61,352 nt of DNA from Planctomycetota bacterium (GTDB lineage Bacteria > Planctomycetota > Planctomycetia > Planctomycetales > Planctomycetaceae), in the NCBI GenBank assembly GCA_003670925.1, contig QWQG01000182.1, positions 1-61,352 on the forward strand, given 5' to 3'. The notes beneath the pieces were generated by a model. It was not told the origin of the DNA. It searched no databases and saw nothing but the letters and a program-made list of their open reading frames with translations. Shown piece after piece: positions 8,016 through 16,287 of this stretch (positions within the stretch are counted from its first letter, which is position 1; each line of letters starts with the position of its first letter). The position numbers were made by a program, and so were the translations under genes.

Positions 8016-9266
8016 TTATTGGACGTCGTGGGTTTTTGGCAGAGTCACGCAGACCAGTTTTCCTGCTGCGTTGCGGCCATACACCCACCCATCTGAGAGA
8101 ATGGGGGCCGTCCAGCAGCGGCCTTCGAGAAATGCGGATCGAGCAAGTTCGACATAGGCATCCGGCGACGCTTTAGCGAGGACGAGCGTTCCATCTTCTG
8201 TCAACACGAGAAGCTTGCCGTCCGCGATCAAGACAGATCCGCAGCCAAGTCCACGCTGTTTCCACGTCAGCTTTCCAGTCGTGAAATCGATGCAGGCTAG
8301 GGTGACAAGTCGCCCGAGGTGCGCGTCTCCATCAAAGCCGTACAGATGCCCGTCCAAGAGGATGGAATTATTGAAATGATTTCGCATCTCCGTGTTCTTG
8401 TAAACCAGTTCCAGCGAATCACTCTGAAGTCGAAATAGACCGCATCCGATCTTGTAACCCGTCGAAACAAAGATCTGATCGCCCACAATGATCGGGGTTG
8501 TGGCGTTGGTTCTGTAGGGAGATTTCCATTCGGCAAATGCCACGTGTGTCCCATCTGCGGAATCGACAATTCTCAGGCCGTCACAATCCAGCGTGGCGAT
8601 CAACGTTTTGCCGCCATACTCGAAAACAGCGGCAGATCCGTAACCAGCTTCATGGAGTTCTGTTTGCCATAATTTGACGCCGTCCGATTTATCGAATGAG
8701 ACAACCCGACCGCACTCAAGGATGAGCTGGTTCCCCAGAATTCGAGGTGAACTGCTGAAGCCCCATTCGGGAAGTTTGACTTCAAGGTCCTGCTGCAGCA
8801 TCTTTTCCCACAGGACTTTTCCGTCAGCCATGTTCAGGCAGAAAAGTTGACCTTCCTTGCCGACGGTGTAGACACGATCACCATCGACCGTCGGTGTGGC
8901 ACATGGACCACCTTCGTGCAGATTCGGGATGAGTTCGCCCGGATATCTGTGCGTCCAGAGAACTTGGCCAGTCCGACGATTCAGACACCAGACAGTTTCC
9001 TCGCCATCTTTGTGTCCCATGGCAAACAAACGTTCCCCCGCGGCAGACATTGAACTAAAGCCAGTGCCGATTTCAAGAGTCCACTCAATCGGCAATCCGT
9101 CTTTGGGCCATGCATCGGCAAAGCCGGTCTCGCGGGAAATGCCGTCGTGATTTGAACCGTTCCAGTTCGGCCAGTCATCCGCCTGCACGGCGCAGAGACT
9201 CGTCATCCAGACCAACATGGCCAGCAAGGTTCGGTGGATAAATTTGCTGCTTAACATCGGAATCAT
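8016..9266 (-). CDS. secreted PQQ-like beta-propeller repeat protein
   Basis: A 416-residue exported protein. A signal peptide (cleavage near AVQA-DD, about residue 30) is followed by DWPNWNGSNHDGIS, which closely matches the DWPxWRGPxxDGIS opening of many planctomycete beta-propeller proteins. Repeated blades follow, each with a GxVLW or GKxLWE segment (for example RTGQVLW, ADGKVLWE, TTGKLTWK) as in PQQ/BamB-like propellers. No partner gene identifies a substrate and the family is functionally heterogeneous: alcohol dehydrogenase-like, BamB-like or purely structural. The ATG at 9266 has AGGA about nine bases upstream; a second ATG three codons later is possible. Confidence 0.85.
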   Translation of the reverse strand: MIPMLSSKFIHRTLLAMLVWMTSLCAVQADDWPNWNGSNHDGISRETGFADAWPKDGLPIEWTLEIGTGFSSMSAAGERLFAMGHKDGEETVWCLNRRTGQVLWTHRYPGELIPNLHEGGPCATPTVDGDRVYTVGKEGQLFCLNMADGKVLWEKMLQQDLEVKLPEWGFSSSPRILGNQLILECGRVVSFDKSDGVKLWQTELHEAGYGSAAVFEYGGKTLIATLDCDGLRIVDSADGTHVAFAEWKSPYRTNATTPIIVGDQIFVSTGYKIGCGLFRLQSDSLELVYKNTEMRNHFNNSILLDGHLYGFDGDAHLGRLVTLACIDFTTGKLTWKQRGLGCGSVLIADGKLLVLTEDGTLVLAKASPDAYVELARSAFLEGRCWTAPILSDGWVYGRNAAGKLVCVTLPKTHDVQ

Positions 9267-9608
9267 CGACCGCGATCCTGATCACTGGACTACGAATGTT
9301 CAACTCTTCGCACGGCGCCCAAATCCCAGCACGCATTAACCGCGAACACTCATCGATGCTGATCTTCCCTGACGGTGTGATTGCCATGGATCAATGTCGC
9401 TGAGTGTTTCCTGCGTTTGACACTTTCGGTTGCGGGCGAAGCTTACGCCATGTGCGAATCCTAGTCGGAGTTTACCTCATCGACCAGAATCAGCAACACG
9501 TGGAGAGCCAGTGAGTCGCTGCGGCTGGTGATTGTCGCTGGTCACGCCCTCCAAATTCGAAAAATGCCCAGCCGCGGGGATTTCGATCGAACGACAGCGG
9601 GAAGTCTC
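9267..9608. other. intergenic stretch, nothing recognised
   Basis: Lies between the FAD oxidoreductase stop and the beta-propeller start, both on the minus strand, so the beta-propeller promoter should be here. A short minus-strand frame starting MAITPSGK at 9387 runs into the beta-propeller gene in another frame; it has no family match and was not called. Confidence 0.45.
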
Positions 9609-10940
9609 TTACAACTTCACGGCTTCGGTGTAGTACCACTCGTTCGACTTGGACTGCGCCTGTTCGCCGGGAATGCCTCCCGTCCAATTACCGGGAGCCG
9701 TCTTGCCCTCGTTGTAGAGCGATTCCATTGGTTCCCATACGACATCCACTTTGTCTGTGAAAAGATCGCCGATCAACAGATCGGTGACGGTTCCCTGCAT
9801 CTCCGGGAAAGTTTTGATGAAGCGTCCGAAGCTGAAGCCATCGTAATACTCGCAGACCAGACGTCGCATTCGGTCAATGCCAGCGTTGAGAGCCGGGCCC
9901 CATTTGCCCAGTTGAGCTTCTGTGAGATCGTTCTTTTCGAGTCCCTCCACGACGACATCTGCTGCCATTTCGCCGGACTTCAATGCCAGCAAAACTCCGG
10001 ATGAATACAGCGGATCTAGGAATCCAAACGCATCACCAACCATGACATAGCCGTCGCCCGCAACTTTTGTCGAACGATAAGAATAGTCACGCGTCGCATG
10101 GTAACCAGAAACTCGTGTTGCGCCCGAGATACGTTGTTTAACCGCAGGGCATGCTTCGATTTCTTCGTGATAGACTTCTTCATGAGTTCCTCGCCCTTTG
10201 AACAGATAGTCAAACGGAGCGACAATGCCGATGCTCACGCGATTGTTGTGCAGCGGGATGTTCCAGAACCAACCGTTCTTGCTCTCGGTCTGCAGCACCA
10301 CCGTGGCTCCTTCGTCACGACCCGTGTCGCGATAGGCACCTTCCCAGTAAGTCCAGATCGCACCCTTGTTCAGGACGGGATCCCAGATTCGGAGTTTGAG
10401 ACGATTCATCAACATGCCACTTTGACCACTGGCATCCACAACGACTTTGGCGTTCACCTGTGCCGTCGTCCCATCGGGCCGCTGAATTCGAATGCCCGTG
10501 GCCCGCTCACCGTCAAACAGGACATCCAGCACGCGCACACCTTCGTGGGCATCCACGCCGTGTTCGCGGGCATTGTTGAGCAGCATCAAGTCGAACTCAC
10601 TGCGTTCGACTTGCCATGTCTGTGAGCACTCATGCGGCTTGTTCTCGGAGAAGTAAAACGGAGCGGACGATTTACCGTTGGCACTGACGAACTGCACACT
10701 GTGTTTATGCACAAAGTGGCTCTTCCGCATCTTGTCCAGCATATTGAGACGCTGAAGAACCCAATACGTTTCCGGAATCAATGATTCACCGATATGGTAG
10801 CGAGGAAATTTTTCGCGCTCAAACAACTGAACTTTGTAGCCCTTTTGGGCGATCAACGTGGCGGTGGTTGAACCAGCTGGCCCACCGCCAATTACCACGA
10901 CATCGCTTTCAATAATGGATTCGGGAACGTCGTTAAACAT
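9609..10940 (-). CDS. FAD-dependent oxidoreductase, halogenase/geranylgeranyl reductase-like
   Basis: A 443-residue flavoprotein. The N-terminus has the Rossmann FAD motif VVVIGGGPAGSTTA (Gly18, Gly20, Gly23), then FEREKFPRYHIGESL, a segment shared by flavin-dependent halogenases and geranylgeranyl reductases. GDAFGFLDPLYSSGV is the second FAD-binding motif. The halogenase WxWxIP motif is represented only by NGWFWNIPL. The substrate cannot be named; membrane-lipid reduction and hydroxylation or halogenation of an aromatic are both possible. The start at 10940 has GAGG six bases upstream; a 48-residue extension to 11084 lacks such support. It is read from a predicted promoter at 11113-11141 with an overlapping palindrome. 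Confidence 0.85.
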   Translation of the reverse strand: MFNDVPESIIESDVVVIGGGPAGSTTATLIAQKGYKVQLFEREKFPRYHIGESLIPETYWVLQRLNMLDKMRKSHFVHKHSVQFVSANGKSSAPFYFSENKPHECSQTWQVERSEFDLMLLNNAREHGVDAHEGVRVLDVLFDGERATGIRIQRPDGTTAQVNAKVVVDASGQSGMLMNRLKLRIWDPVLNKGAIWTYWEGAYRDTGRDEGATVVLQTESKNGWFWNIPLHNNRVSIGIVAPFDYLFKGRGTHEEVYHEEIEACPAVKQRISGATRVSGYHATRDYSYRSTKVAGDGYVMVGDAFGFLDPLYSSGVLLALKSGEMAADVVVEGLEKNDLTEAQLGKWGPALNAGIDRMRRLVCEYYDGFSFGRFIKTFPEMQGTVTDLLIGDLFTDKVDVVWEPMESLYNEGKTAPGNWTGGIPGEQAQSKSNEWYYTEAVKL

Positions 10941-11112
10941 CGAAAACCTCAGAGTTGTAAGTGATCCTGATTCGCAGTCAGCAACTTGATCTAACCGCCC
11001 CCCAGCACCAAACTGGGATATGGAGTCTTGCGGCGATCGCCTTTTGACAGGCCGCCGCCGGATGGCATTCCAAAGTGACTTCACGCCAAGAATTGCCGCG
11101 TTGACACTCTTG

Positions 11113-11141
11113 ATAATAGACTGGCAGCAAACACTTGTCCA
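11113..11141 (-). promoter_or_regulatory. sigma70-type promoter for the FAD oxidoreductase
   Basis: On the minus strand, TGGACA (11136-11141) and TATTAT (11113-11118) are separated by exactly 17 bases; each matches the consensus at five of six positions. It is about 170 bases upstream of the oxidoreductase ATG and directly downstream of the terminator of the preceding lipoprotein gene. Confidence 0.6.
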
Positions 11142-11151
11142 GACAAGTGTT
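11130..11151. promoter_or_regulatory. 22-bp perfect palindrome overlapping the -35 element (candidate operator)
   Basis: AACACTTGTC at 11130-11139 and GACAAGTGTT at 11142-11151 are perfect inverted repeats around CA. The site covers the predicted -35 hexamer and part of the spacer, where a dimeric repressor would block RNA polymerase. No T-tract or coding function explains the symmetry. The cognate regulator is not evident in the window. Confidence 0.6.
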
Positions 11152-11213
11152 GTCTAAACATACAATATGCCGTCACAGAAACCCGTCGCTTTCCGTAGCA
11201 AATCGTTCACAGC

Positions 11214-11253
11214 GCAAAGAGAAAGGGCACTCGTGTCGATGACTCGAGCGCCC
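11214..11253 (-). terminator. Rho-independent terminator of the small lipoprotein gene
   Basis: On the minus strand a nine-pair stem (one G-U) is formed by 11245-11253 and 11225-11233, followed by TTTCTCTTT (11216-11224). It lies 50 bases past the lipoprotein stop and before the oxidoreductase promoter, so it separates the two transcription units. Confidence 0.6.
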
Positions 11254-11302
11254 TGTCGGGTGTTCTTGGTGCGTGAATTTACGGAGAATCAGCGGTCAGA
11301 AC

Positions 11303-11539
11303 TCAAAAGCTCTCCTGCATTTTTTTCTTTTCCGCGGCCTGCTTTTGGGCAGCCTGCACCTGATTGGTGAGCTTGAACTCCGGTCCAGCCGGGAAGTACT
11401 GCACGTCGTCGGACAGGTAATCGGGGGAGGGCAGAGTTTGCCCGCCGACAGTTGTCTGACAACCGGTCAGGAGGGCACTTGAGGCAAGAGTTGCGACAAG
11501 CGTCAACAGAATTCCGGGTCGGGCTGGGATTGTCTTCAC
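11303..11539 (-). CDS. small lipoprotein, 78 aa
   Basis: A 78-residue protein with a signal peptide ending in the lipobox LLTGC (Cys27), so it should be lipid-anchored. The short mature part ends in a charged Gln/Lys/Glu-rich helix (QAAQKQAAEKKK). It starts at a GTG with AGG about eight bases upstream. No functional family is recognised. Its own terminator lies 50 bases downstream, so it appears to be monocistronic. Confidence 0.75.
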   Translation of the reverse strand: MKTIPARPGILLTLVATLASSALLTGCQTTVGGQTLPSPDYLSDDVQYFPAGPEFKLTNQVQAAQKQAAEKKKMQESF

Positions 11540-11775
11540 GGATCTTACCTTAGTTCGACAGTGACAATTCGGTCAACAGATCGCTAACCGATGACGATCG
11601 TTGCCTGCATTCGGCGCGTCTCATTCGTCCTTGGTGTTCATCGGCGTGACTCATCGCTAGATTTCATAGAATCGTTCCTATCGTTACATCTTTTCTTCGG
11701 ACCATATGCAGATCGAATGAGCGTCGGCAAAATCTGCCGCTGACAGTTCGAGACTACTTTGAAGGAATCGTTCCC

Positions 11776-12627
11776 ATGCGCATTGCCGGTATTCAGACGG
11801 ACGTCGTCTTTGGCGACATCGACGCCAACTTAAGGACTCTGGAATCTCACGTGCGTTCGGAAGTGACATTAGGTACCCATCTGACTGTTTTTCCTGAGTG
11901 CTTCAGCACGGGCTACTGCTTCGATTCGCTTGAAGACGCGATGTTGCTGGCGGAGCCTGTTCCGGGGCCGACGACAGAGCGGATCGCGCGACTTTGCAAA
12001 GAGCTCGATACATTTGTGGTCTGCGGAATGCTGGAAAGATCTGGTACGCAATTGTTTAACACGGCATTGCTCATCGGGCCTGAGGGGCTGATTGGCAGTT
12101 ATCGCAAGGTGCATTTGCCGTATCTGGGAGTCGATCGGTTTACAACGCCAGGCGATCGTCCGTTTGAAGTGTTTGAAGCTAGCGGCGTCCGTATCGGGAT
12201 GCTGATTTGCTACGACGGTGCATTTCCGGAAGCCGCTCGAGTGTTGGCAATTCGTGGAGCCGACATCATTCTGCTGCCCACCAACTGGCCACCTGGCGGT
12301 GCGTACATGGCGGAGTTTTCAATCAACTGCCGGGCGATGGAGAACGGTGTGTACTTCGCTGCGGTGAATCGGATTGGCACCGAAAACGGATTCGTGTTCA
12401 TAGGCAAGAGCCGCATCTGCAGCCCTGTCGGCGCAACCATGGCAACCATCGAGGACGACACGCCCGGAATCATCCGCGCCGACATTGATCCTGTCGCGGC
12501 GCGGACAAAGCGGATCGTGCGCGTACCGGGAAAACATCTCATCGACCGCATGGCCGATCGCCGCCCGGAAACGTATGCTGCGGTGTGCGAACCGCATGAT
12601 CTCAAACGTCCGGGGCGAGACGAGTAG
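11776..12627 (+). CDS. carbon-nitrogen hydrolase (nitrilase superfamily)
   Basis: A 283-residue cytoplasmic amidase. The catalytic triad is clear: Glu41 in FPECF, Lys111 in YRKVHLP and Cys145 in LICYDGAFPE. Members hydrolyse amides or nitriles (omega-amidase, carbamoylputrescine amidase, deaminated glutathione amidase). The tail after residue 220 diverges from those subfamilies and the substrate is not determined. The ATG at 11776 has AAGGA about ten bases upstream. Its immediate neighbours are not a pathway I recognise; the next gene on the same strand is 420 bases away. Confidence 0.88.
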   Translation: MRIAGIQTDVVFGDIDANLRTLESHVRSEVTLGTHLTVFPECFSTGYCFDSLEDAMLLAEPVPGPTTERIARLCKELDTFVVCGMLERSGTQLFNTALLIGPEGLIGSYRKVHLPYLGVDRFTTPGDRPFEVFEASGVRIGMLICYDGAFPEAARVLAIRGADIILLPTNWPPGGAYMAEFSINCRAMENGVYFAAVNRIGTENGFVFIGKSRICSPVGATMATIEDDTPGIIRADIDPVAARTKRIVRVPGKHLIDRMADRRPETYAAVCEPHDLKRPGRDE

Positions 12628-12660
12628 TTTTGGCCGAAGCGTTGTACGATGGACATGCAG

Positions 12661-12728
12661 GTCGGTCGGATACCAGGTCGGTCGGATGGTATGTCGGTCG
12701 GATGGCATGTCGGTCGGATGGCATGTCG
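12661..12728. repeat. 16-bp tandem repeat, four units
   Basis: The unit GTCGGTCGGATGGCAT occurs at 12661-12676 (diverged end TACCAG), 12677-12692 (one change), 12693-12708 and 12709-12724, with a partial GTCG after that. GTCG is itself doubled inside the unit. The array starts 34 bases after the amidase stop and lies outside any supported gene, so it is a minisatellite likely to vary in copy number. Confidence 0.9.
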
Positions 12729-13050
12729 TGTAATAGTTGCGACTGCTCGACCTGATGATGCCAGCGGTCTTCAAGTGCCGTCGGGATCGAGTCCTCTCGA
12801 CTATGTCGAGGTGTGGCGACCTCATCTTGTCACGTTGGGGGTAATCGTGGAGTCCGGATCTCATTTGCTGCCAGCTCAGAACATCGTTGCGTTTCCAGAA
12901 AACATTTTTGCGAGCGGATGGTCGATCGTCCTCAAAAAATGTAAAGTGCGACAGCGGAAGTAAGTTGTCAGAAACTGTTCGAACGTGATCACAGGCTTTC
13001 GCTCCCCGCCAATTTGATCCTGCCAAACCAATCCAAGATGAGTAAAAACC
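12729..13050. other. intergenic stretch, nothing recognised
   Basis: Lies between the tandem repeat and the creatininase gene. No credible gene; it should carry the promoter of the creatininase/Tat-protein pair, but no confident hexamers were found. Confidence 0.45.
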
Positions 13051-13809
13051 ATGTTCCTGAGTGAACTCACATGGCCAGATGTGGCTGGTCTTTCGAAGGA
13101 CACGCCGATCTTGATCCCCATCGCGGCGATCGAACAGCATGGTCACCATCTGCCGGTTTACACGGACAGCATGTTACTGACCGAAATCGTGCGACGTGTA
13201 GAATTAGCGATGCACGATGAGATGCTGGTGACTCCGCTCATGTGGCTGGGAAATTCGCACCACCATATGGATTTCCCGGGCACGCTGTCCGCGCCGCCGC
13301 GCGTGTATCTGGATCTTCTGGTTGGACTGCTTGACAACCTAATTTTTCATGGATTCACGCGTCTGTTTCTCATCAACGGGCATGGGGGCAACGATGTTCC
13401 CGGCAAGCAGGCTGTCTTTGAGGTGCGTCAGAACTATCGCCAGCGGAAGGATTTGCTGTTGCTGTTTTCCACATACTGGGGACTGGGCGACGAAGCAGTC
13501 ACGGGCCGCCCTGAGTTCACGCAGCACGAGATGGGCCATGCGTGTGAATGGGAAACCTCCATGATCCTGCGGATCGCGCCGCAACTGGTGCGCGAGTACA
13601 AGAACCTAGAAGTGGTCAAACACGGCAATCCATTTCTGCCGGCGACTCGCGGCTGGATTACGAAGGATCGTACGGTCCTCGGCCATATTGGTTCGCCGCA
13701 TCTGGCTTCGGCGGAAAAAGGTGAGACGCTGTTTGAGACATTTAGCAACGGCGTGCAGCAACTGGTGAAGCGGATGATTCAGTGGGATGGAAAATCTTGG
13801 GAGGGTTAG
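13051..13809 (+). CDS. creatininase-family amidohydrolase
   Basis: A 252-residue cytoplasmic metalloprotein. Metal ligands sit in the family positions: AAIEQHGHHLP (Glu28, His30) followed by Asp39 in YTDS, the NGHGGND block, and the late Glu in GHACEWETS. Relatives open cyclic amides (creatininase) or act on formamidopyrimidine intermediates (ArfB, MftE-like), so the substrate is open. Only three bases separate its stop from the ATG of the next gene, whose ribosome binding site GGGAGGG lies in this gene's last codons. The two must be co-expressed. Confidence 0.87.
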   Translation: MFLSELTWPDVAGLSKDTPILIPIAAIEQHGHHLPVYTDSMLLTEIVRRVELAMHDEMLVTPLMWLGNSHHHMDFPGTLSAPPRVYLDLLVGLLDNLIFHGFTRLFLINGHGGNDVPGKQAVFEVRQNYRQRKDLLLLFSTYWGLGDEAVTGRPEFTQHEMGHACEWETSMILRIAPQLVREYKNLEVVKHGNPFLPATRGWITKDRTVLGHIGSPHLASAEKGETLFETFSNGVQQLVKRMIQWDGKSWEG

Positions 13810-13812
13810 TTT

Positions 13813-15099
13813 ATGCTCAATCGACGCCAGTTCGGGAAAAATCTCGCGGCAGCTGCGTTACTTGCAGCACTCAACCCTGCCAGTGGCGTCAGTGCCGCCA
13901 CACTCGGTGCTGATCAACCTCGAAAGAAGATCGCATTCCTTGGAACCAAAGTTTATGTGCACTCCCACGCTCAGCATTTTTTAGATCGCTTTGCGATAGG
14001 GTTTGCTTCGGGCGGAAAATGGCATCAGCCGCGGGTGGATGTCGCGTCGGTGTTTATTGATCAGGTGGACGAGCACGATCTCAGTCAGCAACGTATCACG
14101 CGATATGGGCTGAAACAGTTCCCGACAGTGGCCGAAGCTCTGACGCTGGGTGGTTCGGAGCTGGCTGTGGATGGTGTCGTGATTATCGGTGAGCATGGTG
14201 AGTATCCGAAGAACGAAAAGGGCCAGACGCGTTATCCACGTTATGCGTGGTTCAAAGAATGCGTCAAAGTGTTTGAAGCATCTGGTCGATCGGTCCCCGT
14301 GTTCAACGACAAACATTTATCGACCGACTGGAATGAATGTCGCGAAATGGTGGCTGATTCCAAACGCCTAGGATTTCCCTTTTATGCAGGTTCGTCCCTC
14401 CCCGTGACATGGCGCCTGCCGGCGTTGGAACTCCCGCTCGACACGCCGCTGAAAGAAAGCGTGTGCGTCGCGTACGGCGAGATCGACAGTTACGATGTTC
14501 ACGCGTTAGAAACTGCGCAGTGCATGTCCGAACGTCGCGCCGGCGGCGAGGTTGGTATTCGGTCCATCCGTGCGGTAAAGGGTGAAAAACTTTGGGCCCT
14601 GCTGGAAACCCCGCAACGAAAGCACACACGCGACTTATTCGTATCGGCTCTGAGCCGCAGCCACAATCTTCCCGTGGACAACGGTTTCCTCACAGCGCCG
14701 GTCACGTTTGAGTGGGCTCGCCAAGCACTGCCGGACACAATCGGATACCTAATTGAACATCTTGACGGTTTTCATACGGCCATTTTTCTGACAGACATTC
14801 GCGACTTTAACTACGCGGGTCTCCGCGCCGACAACGGAGAAATCGTCGGCTGTCAAATGTATCTCCCGATGCCTGGCCGCAGCGCGACCACAGCCGACTT
14901 CTTCAACCAGCTCTGCCAGCATGTGGAAGACATGTTCTTGCAGGGCACAACGCCGTACCCGATCGAACGCACGTTGTTGTCCTCCGGCATGGTGATTGGC
15001 GGCGTCGAATCCTTATTCACTGGAGGAGAACCATTCGTCACAAACGACATGGCGATCAAGTATAAGGCTCCGGAACAGTCGATGTATTGGCGGATGTGA
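13813..15099 (+). CDS. Tat-exported protein of unknown function, paired with the creatininase
   Basis: A 428-residue protein starting NRRQFGKNLAAAALLAAL, a twin-arginine signal followed by a hydrophobic stretch and an Ala-rich cleavage region near residue 30. Exported in folded form, it may carry a cofactor or metal. Notable segments are IAFLGTKVYVHSHAQHF near the start and conserved-looking VDGVVIIGEHGEY at about 115-128. I do not recognise a characterised family. It may resemble uncharacterised planctomycete proteins with an oxidoreductase-like fold, but no Rossmann Gly motif is evident. Translation is coupled to the creatininase gene, so a shared pathway is likely. Confidence 0.75.
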   Translation: MLNRRQFGKNLAAAALLAALNPASGVSAATLGADQPRKKIAFLGTKVYVHSHAQHFLDRFAIGFASGGKWHQPRVDVASVFIDQVDEHDLSQQRITRYGLKQFPTVAEALTLGGSELAVDGVVIIGEHGEYPKNEKGQTRYPRYAWFKECVKVFEASGRSVPVFNDKHLSTDWNECREMVADSKRLGFPFYAGSSLPVTWRLPALELPLDTPLKESVCVAYGEIDSYDVHALETAQCMSERRAGGEVGIRSIRAVKGEKLWALLETPQRKHTRDLFVSALSRSHNLPVDNGFLTAPVTFEWARQALPDTIGYLIEHLDGFHTAIFLTDIRDFNYAGLRADNGEIVGCQMYLPMPGRSATTADFFNQLCQHVEDMFLQGTTPYPIERTLLSSGMVIGGVESLFTGGEPFVTNDMAIKYKAPEQSMYWRM

Positions 15100-15406
15100 A
15101 TTGTTAAGCCGCTGTTCACAGAACGGGTGATTTGCATTCGGCTGTCGAATTTGCATGTCCGAAAGGCCCATCACGGCGGAGTGTGATGGCCACATTGGCG
15201 AGCGGCATGCGTCAGCTTGCCGGTACGATGCGATTCACTTTTCCAGCAACGGTGGCAGCTCTTGCCGATTCGCCTCAGCGTGAGCGTTCCGTGAACAACC
15301 AATTGCGCCATAACATCACGTGGCTCCGGCGGCGATGTGATACAAATTGCATGGTTGTTCCGAACATCGGAGGGCAAGGTCGCGGATCTTTGTAGGGATT
15401 CACATC
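15100..15406. other. intergenic region
   Basis: Contains the second copy of the 30-bp hairpin repeat (15194-15223). Apart from that nothing is recognised; it is the upstream region of the lipoprotein gene at 15407. Confidence 0.45.
15194..15223. repeat. 30-bp dispersed hairpin repeat, copy B
   Basis: Identical over 30 bases to 7451-7480, with unrelated flanks on both sides, which defines the element's borders. It has the same seven-pair stem with GCATGC in the loop. Confidence 0.8.
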
Positions 15407-16096
15407 ATGTGGCAAACAATCGTCGGTCGATTCTCGTGCGCAGTCCTAACCACATGCTTCGCAGGTTGCTCACTGGTTCAGCCACCCGATTCCGTCGTGA
15501 GCACAGAAGATCGACCGCCGCTTGTCGGCCAGCCCGTGGCGACCTTGGAAGTCTTGCTGTTCAACGAACAAGGCCCTCTGCCGAAGATCGACCCAAAGGA
15601 ATTGAAACCAAGGCAACATGTACGGTTGATAACCGGCGAGACACCGAGTTGCGACGATCTCGATATTCGGGACGAGGTGTTGATCATGTCCCGGTCGTTC
15701 GCTGGCACAGTCAAAGCAAATGATGGCGAGCGCCTGGTGCTGCAGGATGTCGTCCTTATCAATGAGGGTCGCTCACAGACCGGCGTCCCCATCGTAAACA
15801 AGGTGCCGTATTTCAGTCGATGTTTCAAAAATACCAGCGTAGCCCGACAGGGCATTTCGATCCCGGGAGAAATGGCCCTCGAACGATCCAAAATCCTGCA
15901 CGCCTGTGAGTTGACCGACGACAATTTTAAGAACATTCGACAAAACGGCGGCGACGAACGCATTGGTGTGGATTTTGATTTTAATATTGCAGATGGCGAG
16001 GATGCGAAATCCACGGTAAAGGAGTTCACGGCAGACGAGGCTGCTCATTTTGAATTCATTGTCGCAGATGGCCTGGAAGCGAAATCGCACCAATAA
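15407..16096 (+). CDS. hypothetical lipoprotein, 229 aa
   Basis: Starts MWQTIVGRFSCAVLTTCFAGC, a signal peptide ending in a CFAGC lipobox with Cys21 as the acylation site. The mature part has a beta-rich region (about 50-120, with RDEVLIMSRSFAGTVKA and LVLQDVVLIN) and an acidic tail. No family is recognised. The ATG at 15407 is chosen because TAGGGA lies about eight bases upstream and the upstream extension would displace the signal peptide. It is monocistronic as far as can be seen. Confidence 0.72.
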   Translation: MWQTIVGRFSCAVLTTCFAGCSLVQPPDSVVSTEDRPPLVGQPVATLEVLLFNEQGPLPKIDPKELKPRQHVRLITGETPSCDDLDIRDEVLIMSRSFAGTVKANDGERLVLQDVVLINEGRSQTGVPIVNKVPYFSRCFKNTSVARQGISIPGEMALERSKILHACELTDDNFKNIRQNGGDERIGVDFDFNIADGEDAKSTVKEFTADEAAHFEFIVADGLEAKSHQ

Positions 16097-16144
16097 CGCG
16101 ACTTTCCGTTATCGCGTGAGTTTCGTGCTCGCCCCGCGCTTCGC

Positions 16145-16259
16145 ATTTCAAATTTCAAATACGAAATTTCAAATAGAACAAGCGCGGCCCGCGGTTAAAC
16201 TTGCCAATGCCGGCCGCGTTCAGCATCGTCGTAATTGATTAAGATTATGATTAAGATTA
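16145..16259. repeat. short direct repeats in the lipoprotein-trxB spacer
   Basis: ATTTCAAAT occurs three times (16145-16153, 16152-16160, 16166-16174), and GATTAAGATTA twice (16237-16247 and 16249-16259). The spacer separates convergent genes and has no coding potential. Confidence 0.6.
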
Positions 16260-16287
16260 GGAATCGCAAGGCTGCTCTGCCTCGCGG

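Noticed and set aside
9175-9387. 70-residue minus-strand frame starting MAITPSGKISIDECSRL
   Set aside because: The first half looks protein-like, but the rest runs through the beta-propeller signal-peptide region in another frame; no family match.
12319-13149. 276-residue minus-strand open frame across the tandem repeat
   Set aside because: Opposes the amidase and creatininase genes and includes translated repeat units; not credible.
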